Under the pieces are notes generated by a model. The model worked only from the letters and a program-made list of their open reading frames with translations, had not been told where the DNA came from and made no database searches. Shown in pieces: positions 6,788 to 15,283 of a DNA stretch of 64,000 nt (position 1 is the first letter of the stretch; each line of letters opens with the position of its first letter). A program made the translations under genes and the position numbers. This DNA comes from JAJPHF01 sp035293805 (GTDB taxonomy: Bacteria > Chloroflexota > UBA6077 > JAJPHF01): positions 25,538 through 89,537 of the forward strand of contig DATGMD010000004.1 in the NCBI GenBank assembly GCA_035293805.1, read 5' to 3'.

Positions 6788-7762
6788 CTACGTCCCGTAC
6801 ATGATGCCCGCCAGCCGCTCGATGGCCGGCAGGCCCGTCACGTCGCGCTCCAGCTCGGGCACGCGCGCCAGCACCGCGGCGCCAAAATCGCGGTCGATCT
6901 CGGCCAGGTACCGCTGCTGCATCGTGATGCGATTCCGGAGATAGTCGGGCACGTTCTGCTGCGCTAGCTCGGGCGGCACCACTCGGTTCACGACGTAGCC
7001 CGAGATCGGCACGTCGAAGCGCGCGAACAGCTCCGCCGCCTTGCGCGTGTCGACGAGAATCATCTCCTCGGGCACGAGGACGAAGAAGAACGCGGTCTTG
7101 CGGCGGTCGGTCAGGATCGCCGACGAGGCGCTGATGCGGCTGCGGATATACTGCAGCTCGTTCAGGATCTGGTCTTCCTCGACCACTTTCTGGCGCCGCA
7201 TCTTCGAGGCGACCGCGTCGTACTCGCGCATCTCCTCGCGCAGCTTGGTGATCTTACCGATCCACTCGTCGTAGACCTTCGCCATGCTGAGATAGTAGAG
7301 CGCGTGGCCGAGCGGCACCAGGTCGTAAATATAGTAGTCGTAGTCGCCCTGCACGACGATGTCGACCACGGCGTCGAAGATCGCGCTCTCCTCCATCGCT
7401 GGCTCGGCCGAGGCCGCGGCGATATAGTTCTCGATCTCCTCGGGCACCTGGTCGAAGCCGTACATGTCGAGGATCTTCTGGCGGATCTCGTCCTGGTACG
7501 CCTTGATGCGCTGATCCGCGTCGATCTCCTGGGCCCACAGGTTGTCCATGATCTGCACGGGGCCCTTGCCGAAGATGTCCTGCTCGAAGATGTCGGAGAG
7601 GCTGGCCTGGGGATCGACGGAAAAGACGAGTACCCGTTTGCCCTGCCGCGCGAGCCAGTAGGCCGTTGCCGCCGAGAAGGTCGTCTTGCCCAGCCCGCCC
7701 TTGCCGCCAAACATGATGTAGCGCCGCTCGGGCTGCTGCAGGAACACGTCTCGGAGAGTCAT
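6788..7762 (-). CDS. ArsA/GET3-family ATPase, copy 2 with altered switch motif
   Basis: A 324-residue paralog of the neighbouring ATPase. The P-loop GGKGGLGKTT (residues 19-28) and the switch FSVDPQASLSDIF are intact. The position of the family DTAPTGHTLR motif reads YDLVPLGHALYYL, so the Thr-Ala-Pro-Thr core is lost while Gly-His is kept. Copy 1 shows the opposite pattern (TAPT kept, GHT lost). This complementary divergence fits an obligate heterodimer with one specialised site per subunit, but that is inference. It is the middle gene of a three-gene leftward operon with repeat-rich spacers on both sides; GGAG lies five bases before the ATG. Confidence 0.85.
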   Translation of the reverse strand: MTLRDVFLQQPERRYIMFGGKGGLGKTTFSAATAYWLARQGKRVLVFSVDPQASLSDIFEQDIFGKGPVQIMDNLWAQEIDADQRIKAYQDEIRQKILDMYGFDQVPEEIENYIAAASAEPAMEESAIFDAVVDIVVQGDYDYYIYDLVPLGHALYYLSMAKVYDEWIGKITKLREEMREYDAVASKMRRQKVVEEDQILNELQYIRSRISASSAILTDRRKTAFFFVLVPEEMILVDTRKAAELFARFDVPISGYVVNRVVPPELAQQNVPDYLRNRITMQQRYLAEIDRDFGAAVLARVPELERDVTGLPAIERLAGIMYGT

Positions 7763-7770
7763 GACCGCTC

Positions 7771-7849
7771 CAGCTATTAGCTGTCAGCTATCAGCTTTCA
7801 GGAGTCGACGGTGGCCCGTCTGCTGATAGCTGACGGCTGACCGCTGACG
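7771..7849. repeat. AGCTATCAGC-type repeat cluster upstream of ArsA copy 2
   Basis: CTGTCAGCTATCAGC at 7780-7794 pairs with GCTGATAGCTGACGG at 7822-7836 (14 of 15), giving a hairpin with a 27-base loop. It is the same repeat family as 6653-6785 in opposite orientation, so the two clusters flank the second ArsA gene. Confidence 0.6.
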
Positions 7850-7856
7850 GCTCGCC

Positions 7857-8132
7857 TCAGGCCATTGCGTCAGTCAGGTCCTTCTCGCGGAGCATGCGCC
7901 GCTTCCAGGTGGCGATCTGCGGCACCACGTGCGGGAGCAGGCGCAGCGAGTAGTACGGCGGCAGGATCGGCACGCCCAGCAGGTCCCCCATCGTGATGAG
8001 GATGAACAAGTGCTCCATGCTGGCCCGCGTGCGGATCGCGTAGCGGGTCATGTCGTGCGACGCCATCCCGTAGAAGATCTCTTTGAAGTTGTCGACTAGG
8101 CCAAACAACCCCGTGCGCTTCTCATCCGGCAT
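7857..8132 (-). CDS. Small protein at the head of the ArsA operon
   Basis: A 91-residue protein starting MPDEKRTGLFGLVDNFKEIFYGM, then an amphipathic stretch with RYAIRTRASMEHLFILITMGDLLGVPILP and a basic, helical C-terminus (ATWKRRMLREKDLTDAMA). The hydrophobic middle is too polar for a firm membrane call, and it could dock peripherally. AGGAGG six bases before the ATG is the best ribosome site of the operon. Its constant position ahead of two ArsA-type ATPases suggests a client, adaptor or membrane anchor for them. I know no characterised homolog. The alternative is an unrelated small protein. Confidence 0.65.
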   Translation of the reverse strand: MPDEKRTGLFGLVDNFKEIFYGMASHDMTRYAIRTRASMEHLFILITMGDLLGVPILPPYYSLRLLPHVVPQIATWKRRMLREKDLTDAMA

Positions 8133-8304
8133 CGCGCACCTCCTGCGTCGGCCGCGCGGGTGTGCCCGCTGGCCCTGAGCATAGCATACGCCGTGGCGGG
8201 GGCACGAGCGGGCAAATGGTCCCGTGGGCACGGGCGCCGGCCGCTGCCCGCCGGCCCGCCGATGTGGCACACTAGCCGCACCGGCGCCCGGCTGGCAAGG
8301 GGGA

Positions 8305-8964
8305 ATGGTGGACCGACTCGACCAGATCGGTGGTATCCTGCTGTTCTTCGGGGCCGGGCTCTGGGTGGCCTGGCTGCTCGGCGGCACGCTGATCAATCGG
8401 CGGCGGGCCGCGGCGGTGAGCCGCTGGGCCTACGCCGAGGCGCGCCCCCTCGGCAAGAAGCTGTACGTGCGCTGGATCACGATGGCGGCGTTCGAGCTGA
8501 CGGTGCCCGAGGCGCGCGCGCCGTTCCGGCAGCTCAGCTTCACCGGCTTTCTCCAGTCGCGCGAGATGCCGTTCGTGTGGCTTTGGAACCGCCTGCGACG
8601 GCGCGGCGACGTGCTAGTGGTACGCGCCGAGCTACGCCGACGCCCGCTGTGGGGGCTGGAGGTGTACCGCGCGCAGAGCCTCCTCGGGGGCGACGCCCGC
8701 CGCGCCGCCCTCGAGGCGGGCTGGACGCCTGCACCAGGCCCCGACGGCCTGTGGCGCGCGAACGGTGGCGGGGCGGCCGCCGAGCTGAGCGAGCGGCTGG
8801 TCGGCGCGCTCGGCCCGTGGGCAGCACATCTGGACCGCCTCGCCGTGCGCCGCGAGACGCCCCAGCTCGTCCTCGCGCTCGGGCTGAGCGGGGTGCGCCC
8901 GGGCGCCGCGCCGCCGCTGGGCGCCTGCCTCACCCGCCTGGCCCAGCTCGCCAGCGCCGGCTAA
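8305..8964 (+). CDS. Single-pass membrane protein of unknown function
   Basis: A 219-residue protein with one N-terminal membrane helix (ILLFFGAGLWVAWLLGGTLI, residues 9-28) followed by a basic RRRAAAVSRW segment and a soluble domain rich in Arg, Leu and Ala. The topology suggests a cytoplasmic C-terminal domain. The start ATG at 8305 follows AAGGGGG; an earlier GTG frame at 8224 reads into low-complexity sequence and was not used. It is divergent from the ArsA operon, 170 bases away. No family was recognised. Confidence 0.6.
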   Translation: MVDRLDQIGGILLFFGAGLWVAWLLGGTLINRRRAAAVSRWAYAEARPLGKKLYVRWITMAAFELTVPEARAPFRQLSFTGFLQSREMPFVWLWNRLRRRGDVLVVRAELRRRPLWGLEVYRAQSLLGGDARRAALEAGWTPAPGPDGLWRANGGGAAAELSERLVGALGPWAAHLDRLAVRRETPQLVLALGLSGVRPGAAPPLGACLTRLAQLASAG

Positions 8965-9004
8965 CGTCCCCCGTGCTGTCCGCGCACCCGTCGCGGTCCG
9001 CGCG

Positions 9005-9035
9005 TTTGGCGGGCGCGCGGGGCTTTACGTATATT
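9005..9035 (+). promoter_or_regulatory. Possible sigma-70-type promoter
   Basis: TTTGGC (9005-9010), 19 bases, TATATT (9030-9035). This AT-rich patch stands out in GC-rich DNA and lies about 70 bases upstream of the secreted protein start at 9107. Confidence 0.35.
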
Positions 9036-9106
9036 GTGGGGTTCTGAGGACGTCGTGGGGGCGCGGGACGATGACACGGAGCGTGGGGGCGCACCAGGAG
9101 CGGCGG

Positions 9107-11443
9107 ATGACGAGCGACGCGAGCGGGCGGTACGGCCGTGGGGAGCGGGGTGGAGCGCGATCGCGCGGCCGGCTGCGCCGCGCGGTCGGGGCCCTGCTGC
9201 TGCTGGCCGCGCTGCTGGCGCCGCTGCCCGGCCCCGGCGCCGCCGGCAGCACCGCGGCGCTGGCGCAGCCGGCCGCGCGCGGGGTCGCGGACGACGAGCC
9301 GCCGCCGTTCGGCGCGCCGTCGCGGTCGCTCGAGCAGGCCGACGCCTGTGCCGGCGCCGCCAGCTGCACCGAGCGCACCGAAACCGACAGCGCCACGGGC
9401 CAGCCCGCGGACGCGCTCCAGGTCGCCGGCGGGCCGGCCCAGACAACCGACCCGACGGGAGCCGCCAGCGCGTCGGACCAGGCGACGGCGTCGGCCGGCG
9501 CCGAGACGGCGAATGCGGCGGCCGCGCCCGCGCCGGCCGCGGCCCCGTCGAGCCAGCCGGCCAGCGCCCCGGGCGCGACGAATACGCTGCAGCAGTGCCC
9601 CGCCGGGCCGGCGCTGCTCGACACGCTCCGCACCCGCTGGGATGCCGGCACGCTGGTCCTGAGCGTGCAGCAGAGCGCGCTCGCGTCGCTCGCCCCCGGC
9701 CCAGACGCGCTAAGGGCGCTGACGGCCAGGCTGCGCGACGGCGAGCCCCCGCGGACCGACGATGCGCTGGGCTGGCTGCTGACGCGGCGTGAGGCCCCAC
9801 GCTACCCCGACAACCCCTTCGTCACGCTCACCCGCGACCAGAGCCACGGCGAGGCGGGCGACGCGAGCTACGAGGCGCTGTTGGCGGCGCGCGTCGCGGC
9901 GAGCGACGAGGCGCTGCAGCCGCCGGACGTGCTCCGCCTGGCGCTCGACGTGACGGGCGGCGACTACCCGCTCGCCACGCTGGTCGCGCACAACCTGCTC
10001 AAGGAGCTAGCCTTCGCCAGCCGCGACGGCGCCGACGCGCTGGTCGGCTGGAGCGCCGGCGACCGCGGCAGCGCCGACGCCGCGCGCGCCGCAAGCGACC
10101 CGCGCTATACCGTGCGGACCGCCGCCGAGGTGCCGGCGCTCGTCGGCAAGCTGGCCGCCCTTCGCCCCGCCGACGACCCGCGCGCCGACGACCGGCTGGG
10201 GCCCTGGTACCACCTGTTTGGGATGCTGTTCGTCGGCGCGCTCGTGGGCGGGCCGACGCCGTTCGGCCCCGAGGCCGATCTGCTCGCCGCCTGGTTCCAG
10301 CCCGACCCGGCCCCCGACGCGTACCAGGACCAGGTAACAGCCTGCGGCACGCGGCTCGCGGCCCTGGTGGCCGCGCTGGCGGCTCCGGCCGAGGCCGCCG
10401 CGCCCAGCGCCGCTGCCCCCGCCGCTCCGCCCAGCGCGCCGCCTGCCACCCGCGCGGCCGACCCCGCCGGCGCCCTCGCCGCGCCGTTCGCGGCGCCCGG
10501 CGCCGTCGCCGGGCCGACGAGCGGCGCGAGCGCGGCGCCGAGCCCGGCGGTCGGGCCGAGCAGCGCGGCCGCGCCCGCGGCCAATAGCCCTGCCGCGCCC
10601 GCGGCCAATACCGCGGCCGCCCCCGCGCCGCCGGCCGTGCTGAGCGCGCCGTTCGCCGCGCCCGTGATCGGTCCGCTCGCGGCCGCGCCGATCGCCTACT
10701 ATCCGACGCCCTTCCCGGCGCAACCCGCGCCGGTGGTGCCGGCCCAGGCGCTGCCCCCCACGCCGGTCCCAGCCGCGGTGGTGTCGGCGCCGAGCATCAC
10801 CGGCCTGGTCCGCAACGCGCAGAGCGGTCAGCCGCTCGCCGGGGCGACGGTGAGCGTGACCGGCACGGGCGCCGCGGCGACGACGGATGCCGGGGGCAAT
10901 TACCAGCTCGCCGGCCTGACCCCCGGCGTCGTCCAGGTCAGCGTCACGGCCACCGGCTACATCGGCGACAGCGCGAGCGTCACTGTCCCGCCGACCGGTA
11001 GCGCCACGCAGAACTTCGCGCTGTCGCAGTCGCTGGCTGCCGGCCAGTTCCGCATCGTGCTCACCTGGGGGAGCACGCCGCGCGACCTCGACGCGGTGCT
11101 CTACCTGCCGGGCGGCGGCGCCACCAACAAGGTCGACGCCTACACGCGGAGCGCGGCCGGCGCGTCGCTCGACACCGACGCCAGGAACGGCGCCGGGCCC
11201 GAGACGATCACGATCACCCAGGCGAGTCCGGGCCAGTACACTTATGCGGTCCACCAGTACAGCAACGACGGTACGCTGGCCGCCAGTGGCGCCCACGTCC
11301 AAGTCCTGCGTGGCAGCAGCACCCTGCAATCGTTTGATGTGCCCTCGGGTGTGGGGCGCTGGTGGACGGTGTTCACCTTCGACGGCACGTCGGGCACCAT
11401 CACGCCCGTAAACACCATGAGCAGTCAGCCGCCCTCGCGCTAG
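9107..11443 (+). CDS. Large secreted Ala/Pro-rich protein with CarboxypepD_reg and YfaP-like domains
   Basis: A 778-residue exported protein. The Arg-rich N-terminus is followed by a signal helix (AVGALLLLAALLAPLPG), then long Ala/Pro/Thr linkers interrupted by a helical region around residues 180-420. A carboxypeptidase-regulatory-like beta-sandwich follows (SITGLVRNAQSGQPLAGATV, then GGNYQLAGLTPG). The last domain contains FRIVLTWGSTPRDLDAVLYL, the hallmark of YfaP-type domains (LTW..P.DLD). Both folds are common in surface and adhesion proteins. AGGAG precedes the ATG at 9107 by six bases, better than the ATG at 9071. A strong hairpin ten bases past the stop ends the unit. Function is not known; a cell-wall or matrix role is likely. 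Confidence 0.75.
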   Translation: MTSDASGRYGRGERGGARSRGRLRRAVGALLLLAALLAPLPGPGAAGSTAALAQPAARGVADDEPPPFGAPSRSLEQADACAGAASCTERTETDSATGQPADALQVAGGPAQTTDPTGAASASDQATASAGAETANAAAAPAPAAAPSSQPASAPGATNTLQQCPAGPALLDTLRTRWDAGTLVLSVQQSALASLAPGPDALRALTARLRDGEPPRTDDALGWLLTRREAPRYPDNPFVTLTRDQSHGEAGDASYEALLAARVAASDEALQPPDVLRLALDVTGGDYPLATLVAHNLLKELAFASRDGADALVGWSAGDRGSADAARAASDPRYTVRTAAEVPALVGKLAALRPADDPRADDRLGPWYHLFGMLFVGALVGGPTPFGPEADLLAAWFQPDPAPDAYQDQVTACGTRLAALVAALAAPAEAAAPSAAAPAAPPSAPPATRAADPAGALAAPFAAPGAVAGPTSGASAAPSPAVGPSSAAAPAANSPAAPAANTAAAPAPPAVLSAPFAAPVIGPLAAAPIAYYPTPFPAQPAPVVPAQALPPTPVPAAVVSAPSITGLVRNAQSGQPLAGATVSVTGTGAAATTDAGGNYQLAGLTPGVVQVSVTATGYIGDSASVTVPPTGSATQNFALSQSLAAGQFRIVLTWGSTPRDLDAVLYLPGGGATNKVDAYTRSAAGASLDTDARNGAGPETITITQASPGQYTYAVHQYSNDGTLAASGAHVQVLRGSSTLQSFDVPSGVGRWWTVFTFDGTSGTITPVNTMSSQPPSR

Positions 11444-11452
11444 CACCTCGTC

Positions 11453-11504
11453 ACGGTCAACTTGTTCGGTGTTGGCAACTGCCAACACCGAACAAGTTGA
11501 CCGT
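11453..11504. terminator. 25-bp perfect hairpin after secreted-protein gene
   Basis: The arm starting ACGGTCAACTTGTTCGGTG (11453-11477) pairs perfectly with 11480-11504, leaving a 2-base centre. It starts ten bases after the stop at 11443. It is less GC-rich than its surroundings and has no T-run, so it could also be an inserted palindrome. Confidence 0.55.
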
Positions 11505-11620
11505 AGACAAGCCGCTAGCGCGCCGCGTCGGGCCGCCAGACGGCGCCCGCGCCCCGGGCTATCATGCCGCGATGCGCCAGCCGAGCCGGGCCGGCGCCGC
11601 GGACGCGCGGAGAGAGCAGC

Positions 11621-12487
11621 ATGAGCCCCGACACCAGTGCCCTGCGCGGCATCGACGTGCATACCCACATCCCCCGCCCGCCGGACATGGCGCCCAGCCC
11701 GCGCGCCGCGCAGATGGCGCAGTACTTCCGCAGCCCCGTCATGGGCATGACCGTCGAGCAGATGGTCGAGCTGTACCGTCGGCTGCGCCTGATGGCGGTC
11801 GTCTTCGACATCGACAACACGACGACCGAGAACAGCCGGGGGGTGGGCAACGACTACGTCGCCGCGGTCATGCGCCGCTTCCCCGACGTGCTCATCGGCT
11901 GGGCGACCGTCGATCCCTGGCTGGGCCGCGCGGCCGTGCGGGAGCTAGAGCGGGCGGTGACGGAGCTGGGACTGCGCGGGCTGAAGCTTCACCCGATCAC
12001 CCAGGCCTTCTTCCCCGACGACCGGCGCTTCTACCCGCTGTGGGCGAAGGCCGAGGAGCTGGGCATCCCCGTCATCTTCCACACCGGCCACACCGGCGTG
12101 GGCGCGGGCGCGCCCGGCGGCACGGGGCTGCGCCTGAAATATGCCCACCCGATGCATCTCGACGACGTGGCGGCCGACTTCCCGAACCTGACGATCATCG
12201 GCGCCCACCCGTCCTGGCCCTGGCAGGACGACATGCTGTCGGTAGCCCTGCACAAGGCCAACGTCTACTTCGACCTGTCCGGCTGGTCGCCCAAATACTT
12301 CTCGCCGTCGCTCATCCAGTACGCGAACACGCTGCTCCAGAACAAGGTGCTCTTCGGCTCCGACTTCCCGGTCATCAGCCCCGAGCGCTGGCTGGCCGAC
12401 TTCGCGGCCGCCCCCTTCCGCGACGAGGTGCGCCCCAAGATCCTGCTGGAGAACGCGCGCCGCGTCCTCGGCCTCGCCGCCAGCTAG
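11621..12487 (+). CDS. Amidohydrolase-2 family metal hydrolase/decarboxylase
   Basis: A 288-residue TIM-barrel protein of the amidohydrolase-2 family, which includes ACMS decarboxylase and 4-oxalomesaconate hydratase-type enzymes. Metal-site elements are GIDVHTHIPRPP near residue 10 (HxH), LKLHPITQAFFP, FHTGHTGVG (metal His), GAHPSWPW and FGSDFPV (final Asp). The substrate is unknown, probably an aromatic ring-fission acid or similar carboxylate given the neighbouring catabolic genes. GGAGAG lies before the ATG at 11621; the longer frame from 11564 is an upstream extension. It is convergent with the cytochrome b gene, 13 bases away. Confidence 0.82.
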   Translation: MSPDTSALRGIDVHTHIPRPPDMAPSPRAAQMAQYFRSPVMGMTVEQMVELYRRLRLMAVVFDIDNTTTENSRGVGNDYVAAVMRRFPDVLIGWATVDPWLGRAAVRELERAVTELGLRGLKLHPITQAFFPDDRRFYPLWAKAEELGIPVIFHTGHTGVGAGAPGGTGLRLKYAHPMHLDDVAADFPNLTIIGAHPSWPWQDDMLSVALHKANVYFDLSGWSPKYFSPSLIQYANTLLQNKVLFGSDFPVISPERWLADFAAAPFRDEVRPKILLENARRVLGLAAS

Positions 12488-12500
12488 CCTCGCCGGCAGT

Positions 12501-13892
12501 CTACGGCTGGTAGCGGCGCTGGGAGAGGAAAGTGACCAGCGCCGTGAGCTGGTCGGTGGTGACGTTGCCCCCGTAGGCCGGCATGTTGTTGCCGCCGTTG
12601 ATGATCCGCAGCGTGAGTTGATCGGGGCTCAGTCGGTCGCCCACGTAGGTCAGGTCGGGGCCGCGCCGGCCGCCCGTGCCGGCGATACGGTGGCAGTCGA
12701 TACAGCCCTTGTCCACGAACGTCTGCGCGCCCCGCGCTGCATCGCCGCTGAGCGAGTGCGTCACGTCGGCCGGCAGCGCCTGCGCCTGCGTGTCTGGCGA
12801 CCAGGGCGCCGCGTAGCCCGCCACGATCAGCACCCCAATCGTGAACACCACTAGCGCCACGCCGCCCACCGCCCATGGGCGCCGGCTCGGCGCGCGCTCG
12901 CCCGTGGCTCCCAGGAACGGCACCAGGAACAATACTACGCCGAGCAGCACCGGGAACCCGAGAATGATCAGGCTCTCCAGCGACGGCGGCGACAGCGCCA
13001 GCAGCGCGAACAGCCACAGGAAGTACCAATCGGGGTGCGGGTCGGCCTGGATGATCGTCGGGTCGGCCGGGCGGCCGAGCGCTGGGGCGCCGATGACGAT
13101 CGCCAGCACCACCACGCACGCGCCAACCGCGAGCGCGAACACCACGTCCTTCCAGGCGGCGTCAGGCCAGAACGGCTCGCCGTGCTTCAGCAGCTCGTGG
13201 TAGCGCTGGCGGTAGGTGGCGGGATCGACGACCACGCCCGGCCGTGGCGGCTCCGAGATGCCGTGCCGCACGACCAGATAGAGGTGGACGCCGATCAGCG
13301 CGAAAATCAGCGCCGGCAGCAGGAAGACGTGCGTGGCGAAGAAGCGAGTCAGCGTCGCGCCGCCGATGGTCTGCCCCGCCACGGCGAGCTGCACCAGCCA
13401 GTGGCCCACGAGCGGCACGCGCTCGACCATGCTGGCCAGGACGGCTACTGTCCAATAGCCGTCCTGGTCCCAGCGCAGGAGCTGGCCCGTGAACGCCATC
13501 GCCAGCGTCAGGCCGAGCAGCAGCACGCCCGTCAGCCAGTTGAACTGGCGCGGCCACTTGTGGGCGCCGAACAGGAACACCTGGATGGCGTGGATGCCGA
13601 TCAGGATCACCATCGCCGACGAGCCGAAATAGTGGATGCCGCGGATCATGTTGCCCAGCACGGCCCGCTGGCTGATGAACTGGATGGTGTCGTAGGCGCT
13701 GTTGGGCGCGGGCACGTAGGTGAAGGCCAGCGCCACGCCGGTGATCACCTGCACCAGGAACGCGACCAGGGTGGCGCTGCCGAAGACGTACCACCAGTTC
13801 ACCCCGCGCGGGACGGGGTGCTGGATGATGGGCAGGATCGTCTCCGTGAAGCCGAGCTGCTCGTCGGCCCACCGCCAGACCCGCTTCCACAT
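12501..13892 (-). CDS. qcrB: Cytochrome b fused to a C-terminal cytochrome c
   Basis: A 463-residue membrane protein combining full-length cytochrome b with a cytochrome c domain. The heme b ligand pairs are His87/His101 and His188/His203. The 14-residue gap in the second pair is the cytochrome b6 pattern. PDWYF at the quinol site replaces the usual PEWY. After the last membrane helices comes a c-type heme site CIDCH (397-401) with a likely Met ligand near 437 (NNMPAYGG). Together with the Rieske protein just upstream it oxidises quinol and passes electrons to the oxidase encoded by the same operon. The ATG at 13892 follows GGAAG. The tethered heme c probably replaces a separate cytochrome c1 subunit. 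Confidence 0.93.
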   Translation of the reverse strand: MWKRVWRWADEQLGFTETILPIIQHPVPRGVNWWYVFGSATLVAFLVQVITGVALAFTYVPAPNSAYDTIQFISQRAVLGNMIRGIHYFGSSAMVILIGIHAIQVFLFGAHKWPRQFNWLTGVLLLGLTLAMAFTGQLLRWDQDGYWTVAVLASMVERVPLVGHWLVQLAVAGQTIGGATLTRFFATHVFLLPALIFALIGVHLYLVVRHGISEPPRPGVVVDPATYRQRYHELLKHGEPFWPDAAWKDVVFALAVGACVVVLAIVIGAPALGRPADPTIIQADPHPDWYFLWLFALLALSPPSLESLIILGFPVLLGVVLFLVPFLGATGERAPSRRPWAVGGVALVVFTIGVLIVAGYAAPWSPDTQAQALPADVTHSLSGDAARGAQTFVDKGCIDCHRIAGTGGRRGPDLTYVGDRLSPDQLTLRIINGGNNMPAYGGNVTTDQLTALVTFLSQRRYQP

Positions 13893-13942
13893 GCTTCCTG
13901 CCTCGCCTGCGGTGTCCCCCACCCCTTCCTACTTCCTTCCCG

Positions 13943-14437
13943 CTAGCCCGTGATCTGCAGGAAGAGCGGGCTCTGCACCTGCAGCTTCCCCTCCTGTACG
14001 CGCGCCGGGTAGTGAATCAGCGGTCGCGGCGGCGGGCCGCCGGCCACCGTGCCGTCGCTATAGTACACGCCGCCGTGGCAGGGACAGAGAAACAGGTTCG
14101 CGTCGGGCTTCCAGTCCACGGGGCAGCCCAGGTGCGTGCAGTTGACGGAGAAGACCGTGAACTCCTGCGCGCCGGTCCGCCGCACCCAGGCCGCCGTCTG
14201 CGCCGTCTGCCCGGCCCACGGCAGCGGCGACGGGTCGGCGACCGCGCGCAGCACCGTGCGACCCTGCGGGAAGCTGTCCACCGGGCCCACGTCGACCCAC
14301 TCCCGACCCTCCGGATTCAGCAGCGGGTTGAGCAGGTAGGCGATCACGGGCACGCCGAGCACCAGCCCGGCCAGGCCGCTGAGCCCCAGGCTCACGTTGT
14401 TCAGAAAGCGTCGGCGCGTGATCTCGTCATTGGTCAC
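13943..14437 (-). CDS. qcrA: Rieske iron-sulfur protein
   Basis: A 164-residue Rieske protein. The N-terminus TRRRFLNNVSLGLSGLAGLVLG is a Tat-like signal anchor (twin Arg, one membrane helix). The [2Fe-2S] binding loops are CTHLGC (100-105) and CPCHGG (118-123), with ligands Cys100, His102, Cys118 and His121 and the disulfide pair Cys105/Cys120. A GPPPRPL proline loop follows. It takes electrons from quinol and hands them to the cytochrome b/c protein encoded 50 bases downstream. It overlaps the preceding small oxidase-subunit gene by 11 bases, so the oxidase and bc-type genes form one transcript. Confidence 0.94.
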   Translation of the reverse strand: MTNDEITRRRFLNNVSLGLSGLAGLVLGVPVIAYLLNPLLNPEGREWVDVGPVDSFPQGRTVLRAVADPSPLPWAGQTAQTAAWVRRTGAQEFTVFSVNCTHLGCPVDWKPDANLFLCPCHGGVYYSDGTVAGGPPPRPLIHYPARVQEGKLQVQSPLFLQITG

Positions 14438-14717
14438 GGAGTAGCTCCCCCAGCCAGCCCGCCAGGGCCAGCGCGAACACGACCACGCCCGCGACCGTGA
14501 AGGCGAGCGTGGTCACCAGGCCGAGCGCGATGAGCGTGATGCCGGCCGCCAGCGCGCAGGGCCATACCGTTGGCGCGGGCAGGTGCGCCGCGCCGGGCGC
14601 GGGGTGCAGCTCCCCGGCAGGAGCCTGCCCCGGCGTGCCCGGGGCAGAAGCGCCCGGGCGGCCGCTGGCAGCCGGACGCTCGTTCTGACGGGGCGGCTTG
14701 CGCGAGCGCGGGCTCAT
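14427..14717 (-). CDS. ctaF: Cytochrome c oxidase subunit IV-like membrane protein
   Basis: A 96-residue protein with a basic, Pro/Ala-rich N-terminal half and two C-terminal membrane helices (CALAAGITLIALGLVTTLAF and VAGVVVFALALAGWLGELL). Size, topology and place directly after subunit III match the small subunit IV of caa3/aa3-type oxidases. Its ATG overlaps the stop of subunit III as ATGA, and its end overlaps the Rieske start by 11 bases. The assignment rests mainly on position and topology, as sequence conservation in this subunit is weak. Confidence 0.75.
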   Translation of the reverse strand: MSPRSRKPPRQNERPAASGRPGASAPGTPGQAPAGELHPAPGAAHLPAPTVWPCALAAGITLIALGLVTTLAFTVAGVVVFALALAGWLGELLRDQ

Positions 14718-15283
14718 AGCAACGTCCACAAGTAGATGACGCTAAACACCACGACCCATACGCCATCCACGAAGTGCCAGTACAGCGCGACCGCCTCGAA
14801 GCCGCCGTGCCCGCGCGCCGTGAGCCGCCCCTTGACGCCCACCCCGGCGGCAATCAGCAGCGCCACCAGCCCGACCAGCACGTGCAGCCCGTGGAAGCCC
14901 GTCAGCGTGTAGAACGTCGTGCCGAACAGGTTGCGCGCGGGCGTCACGTTCTCGGCGACCAGGTGCCGGTACTCGTTGCCCTGGCCGAGCAAGAACGCCG
15001 CACCCAGCGCGATCGTCGCGAACAGCCAGAGCAGCGCGCCGCGGCGATCGTCGCGGCCCAGCCGCGCGCCCGCCCGCGTGATGGTGAAGCTGCTGGCGAG
15101 CAGCAGCACGGTGATGACCGCGGCGTACGGCACGTCGAGGACCTCGCGCGGGCTCGGGCCGCTCGTCGCGCGGCCGTGATAGACGACGTAGACGATGATC
15201 AAGGCGATGAAGAAGACGGCCTCCGACGTGATGAAGATGCCCACGCCCACCAGGTTCGTGTCCGCGCGCCGCCAATCAGGCAT
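14714..15283 (-). CDS. ctaE: Cytochrome c oxidase subunit III
   Basis: A 189-residue heme-copper oxidase subunit III with five membrane helices, the short bacterial form. Conserved features are GIFITSEAVFFIALI near the start, GTTFYTLTGFHGLHVLVGL in the middle and YWHFVDGVWVVVFSVIYL at the end. It stabilises the catalytic subunit I in the membrane. Its start lies 8 bases inside the end of subunit I and its stop overlaps the next ATG, showing tight translational coupling. Confidence 0.94.
   Translation of the reverse strand: MPDWRRADTNLVGVGIFITSEAVFFIALIIVYVVYHGRATSGPSPREVLDVPYAAVITVLLLASSFTITRAGARLGRDDRRGALLWLFATIALGAAFLLGQGNEYRHLVAENVTPARNLFGTTFYTLTGFHGLHVLVGLVALLIAAGVGVKGRLTARGHGGFEAVALYWHFVDGVWVVVFSVIYLWTLL

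Noticed and set aside
5638..7762. Arsenite pump (ArsA with ArsB)
   Set aside because: No arsenite-binding cysteine set, no ArsB or ArsD gene nearby; GET3-like or unknown role fits better.
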